Part shown: positions 19,960-22,325 of the stretch, piece after piece | How the letters are laid out: every line of letters begins with the position of its first letter | Numbering within the stretch: position 1 is the first letter of the stretch | From: Echinostoma caproni | Taxonomy: Eukaryota > Platyhelminthes > Trematoda > Plagiorchiida > Echinostomatidae | NCBI GenBank assembly: GCA_900618425.1 | Contig: UZAN01040843.1 | Location: 1-22,325 of the forward strand | DNA length: 22,325 bases | Direction: 5' to 3' | Program-made: the position numbers and the translations under genes | The notes under the pieces: generated by a model | Database searches by the model: none | Seen by the model: the letters and a program-made list of their open reading frames with translations, nothing else | Told to the model about the DNA's origin: nothing

Positions 19960-20106
19960 TGCCGTGTAGCTCAGGGGTGAGCGGTTGAAGTACTGACAAG
20001 GACACAAAACGTTCTCACTGCTGACGAATCTTAAATGGGGCGTAACATTTATCCAGTGCTCTTTATCGGTTATCACAAATCTTTCCATTACATTTAAAGG
20101 CACTGA
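19960..20106 (+). repeat. Hammerhead-ribozyme SINE copy D, head internally deleted
   Basis: The A-box TAGCTCAGGGGTGAG (19967-19981) runs straight into GCGGTTGAAGTACTGACAAGG and ACACA, which in copy A is GCGGCTCGAATCCTGACAAGG and GCACA. About 20-25 bases of the anticodon arm are missing and the B-box is mutated. The ribozyme core follows, then CAGTGCTCTTTATCGGTTAT and CACAAATCTTTCCAT, ending AAAGGCACTGAA near 20106. The tail matches copy A to its end (GCACTGAA), which fixes the family's 3' boundary. Confidence 0.8.
20016..20064 (+). ncRNA. Hammerhead ribozyme remnant in copy D
   Basis: CACTG, CTGACGA (intact), a 14-nt segment (ATCT / TAAATG / GGGC), GTAAC in place of GAAAC, then ATTTATCCAG. 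The core departure is A13 to U. Stem II is weakened (A-C mismatch and two wobbles). Expected inactive. Confidence 0.72.
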
Positions 20107-20109
20107 AAC

Positions 20110-21875
20110 AACTTTGTTGTGGTTAGCAGCTCCTAACTCACAGAAAATTACTTAAAATCACGGCAATGCCTCACAAATAATCCATATAAAAATAACATAG
20201 ATAGCATAGATACGTGCAAACAACAACAACCTCGAAACCGGTAGTTTTCGGAAGAAAGTTTGACTATTCACTCACACAAAACTTGTCACACACGTGTCTG
20301 TCTGTCTGTCGATATTCTCTTTCATTCGTTCCCCCACTCATTCAATGAATCATGCTAAACGATCGAGGGAAACTCCCGACTGGACAGAATAAATAAGTCA
20401 CCCACAATCCCTCTGTAATCTCTTGTTGGACTGTGGAGCAGCATGACAGAACAAACGTATCTGGAAAAAAAGACTACTGATCCCAGGATGATTCGCCCTG
20501 TCGAATTTTTGTTGTTGAGCATATCTGCTTTGAGACCACCATCCTCAGCAATAGAAGTGGACAACAAGTGACAGACAGGTTGGGGTATGTACTTCACATG
20601 CTTATTGTTTATCATTATAGTTTATTCACTCACCTGTTCGCTCATTACGAATGAGGTCAGTGCGGAATTATCAGACGGATTAGTGACAAATATCACATGT
20701 GCCTGGAAAAGTGGTGCGCAGTTTCCCCTTCCTTATATCAAATAACCGGATACAGTCATCTCACACCGACATATAATTTGCTTCATCTATGGGTTTGACC
20801 AAACGTTTTCATGCTCCTGTTCAATCTGGTTTGTTTGTATTTCTGCTTCAATTGTGAACGCATACTGTTTCCGTTTGAATCGAGTTCACCATATGCAGAA
20901 CAACGAGAGTCCACTCCTGGGGTAGGGGAGAGGCATTGAGAATGCTATCTCGAAAACGCGATCCGCAATAGATGTGCACAGCGAGAGATTCGATCGTGCA
21001 ACACAGATCTCAGCCACGGCTCGAACAGTCGATTCAAGATAAACAAACTCCAAAGAATCACTGTGATGATTCTGTATTAGGTTTTGTTGGTTAGATGCGT
21101 CTAACGTCAAGCAACTCCTCGCCAGGGTCGATTTTCAATGCTTTTATAATGAGTAATTTATGAATAACTGGACAATGTTCAAATATAATAACGAACATAC
21201 TGGAGATTAACGCATACGCAAAACCTGATGAGCGAGAAATACCATGAAACCGGTACTGTAGTTCCGGGAAATTTTACTGAGTTATTCATATAATATACTA
21301 CTACTATATATTTGGCTATATCATGTCTAGGCCAAATCGACCTATCGGAACGGCTTCCCTGGGGGTGAAGCACCACATATGATGAAAGTGGGACTACCGA
21401 GTGAACCTAATGAAGACATACTATCGTAGAAGTTATTCAACCAGAAGTAATAACAAGTCTAGCTTACGGATAGAACCTCTCCTGGTGGCTTCTACGTCAA
21501 AAAGCATTCGTGCGTGGGATTTCCGCGAGGGATCGAAAGTCGCAAAACAGAGTAGATGAGATTCGTTATCCCCTGTCCCTGTGAATTCATTAGGTTCGAT
21601 TGGCTAACCACATAACGTCGAGTGTATAACATTGAGCCAGATCACAGAAAAAAAACGAGCTATTCCGGAACTGGGATGGTACGCACCAGGGAGAAATATC
21701 GAGACAATTAAAGATGCCTGTTAATGACGGTGGCGTCAATCATCCACCACACCACCATCACCACTACCACATCCACGGGACTAAAACGGGATACATACAG
21801 CACTTGCCGATTAACCTCGTATTTTGAACCCATTGGGATTAGCAGTAGACGAGGTTGCCATGCAATTGATTAGAT
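20110..21875. other. Unassigned stretch
   Basis: Contains a (CTGT)n-type tetranucleotide run at 20295-20310 and a CCA-rich patch near 21743-21770. Open frames (20355-20615 and 20886-21110, minus strand) have no recognised domains. Confidence 0.4.
20295..20310 (+). repeat. TGTC tetranucleotide run
   Basis: Four TGTC units. Confidence 0.85.
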
Positions 21876-21877
21876 TT

Positions 21878-21957
21878 TTCCGTATTTGGGAGACGGTAAA
21901 CAAAACCGGTTTGCTACAAAGTATGGTTATGTGAATTGGACTTGGCCAAATACGGAA
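21878..21957. repeat. 12-bp perfect inverted repeat
   Basis: TTCCGTATTTGG (21878-21889) and CCAAATACGGAA (21946-21957) are exact reverse complements separated by 56 bases. No flanking target duplication is seen. It might be a small inverted-repeat element or chance. Confidence 0.5.
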
Positions 21958-21959
21958 TT

Positions 21960-22325
21960 AAAATGTGCTCTATTGTCCCAGATTTTCTTGTTTCCTTTCA
22001 CTTCGAGGTTGTTTCAGGTAATACTGCGGAAATGTTCTCCTCCATTACACCTCCACTTTTGTTATCTTTCATAAAACCAGTTTTTTTCTGCTGACCAGCG
22101 CAGTCCATAAATTAACACTTTATTTATACAATTCGTGAATAGAGATTTCCATAGTGGTTTAGCCTTAACTAACGATGTGGTCTTTACATTATGGGTCGTT
22201 GGCAATATCGTTTTCTTTTGGGCCAAGGTTCATGCACTCAACCGAAATCCAGCCGATCGGCAACCAAAAAACCGGTTGTTACACAAGTATTAGACAGTAT
22301 CCGAAATATGCATGCTTTTTCCCGA
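21960..22325. other. Unassigned right edge
   Basis: No supported feature. The sequence continues beyond the window. Confidence 0.4.

Noticed and set aside
21225..21255. CTGATGAG followed by GAAAC, resembling a hammerhead core
   Set aside because: The 14 bases between the boxes (GCGAGAAATACCAT) do not form stem II, and the family flanks CACTG and TCCAG are absent.
1..22325. CRISPR array, operons, prophage or bacterial defence system
   Set aside because: No regularly spaced direct repeats, no dense gene packing and no ribosome binding sites; the retroelement content is eukaryotic.

Overview
The window looks like repeat-rich, mostly non-coding nuclear DNA from a metazoan, most probably a digenean trematode (fluke). 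The evidence is the set of decayed retroelements: (i) short elements with a tRNA-like RNA polymerase III head followed by a hammerhead-ribozyme core, the architecture known from the schistosome SM-alpha family; (ii) RTE-type LINE C-terminal remnants on both strands; (iii) two C-terminal remnants of another non-LTR reverse transcriptase; (iv) a second tRNA-derived SINE family. Species cannot be fixed from sequence alone. The DNA is visibly AT-rich, has many microsatellites, and contains a 665-base assembly gap (10260-10924). There is no operon structure, no long intact reading frame, and no protein-coding gene that I can name with confidence.

Layout. 1-0.7 kb: broken LINE reverse-transcriptase C-terminus (+). 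1.48-1.87 kb: a second such remnant (-), next to an AT-rich hairpin (1891-1952). 2-5.2 kb: AT-rich DNA with nothing recognisable. 5.25-5.37 kb: tRNA-derived SINE. 7.2-7.6 kb: RTE LINE tail (-). 7.97-8.41 kb: GC-richer block of unknown nature. 8.71-9.28 kb: RTE LINE tail (+). 10.26-10.92 kb: gap, immediately followed by 21 CAG units. 12.1-13.0 kb: CCA-rich tract and two diverged copies of a short repeat. 13.11-13.26 kb: two head-to-head SINE copies forming a perfect 38-bp palindrome. 14.0-15.03 kb: three hammerhead SINE copies; a fourth lies at 19.96-20.11 kb. 15.9-16.8 kb: GC-richer, CA-repeat-bearing DNA. The rest is unassigned.

Main result. All four hammerhead copies keep exactly 14 nt between the CUGANGA box and the GAAA box, with the same flanks (CACTG before, TCCAG after). 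Each carries a different single substitution at an otherwise conserved core position (U4 to C, G8 to U, A6 to G, A13 to U). One copy also has a two-sided change in stem II that keeps a base pair. This fits independent decay of copies made by a formerly active ribozyme-bearing retroelement. The elements do not form a pathway; they are a layered record of insertions.
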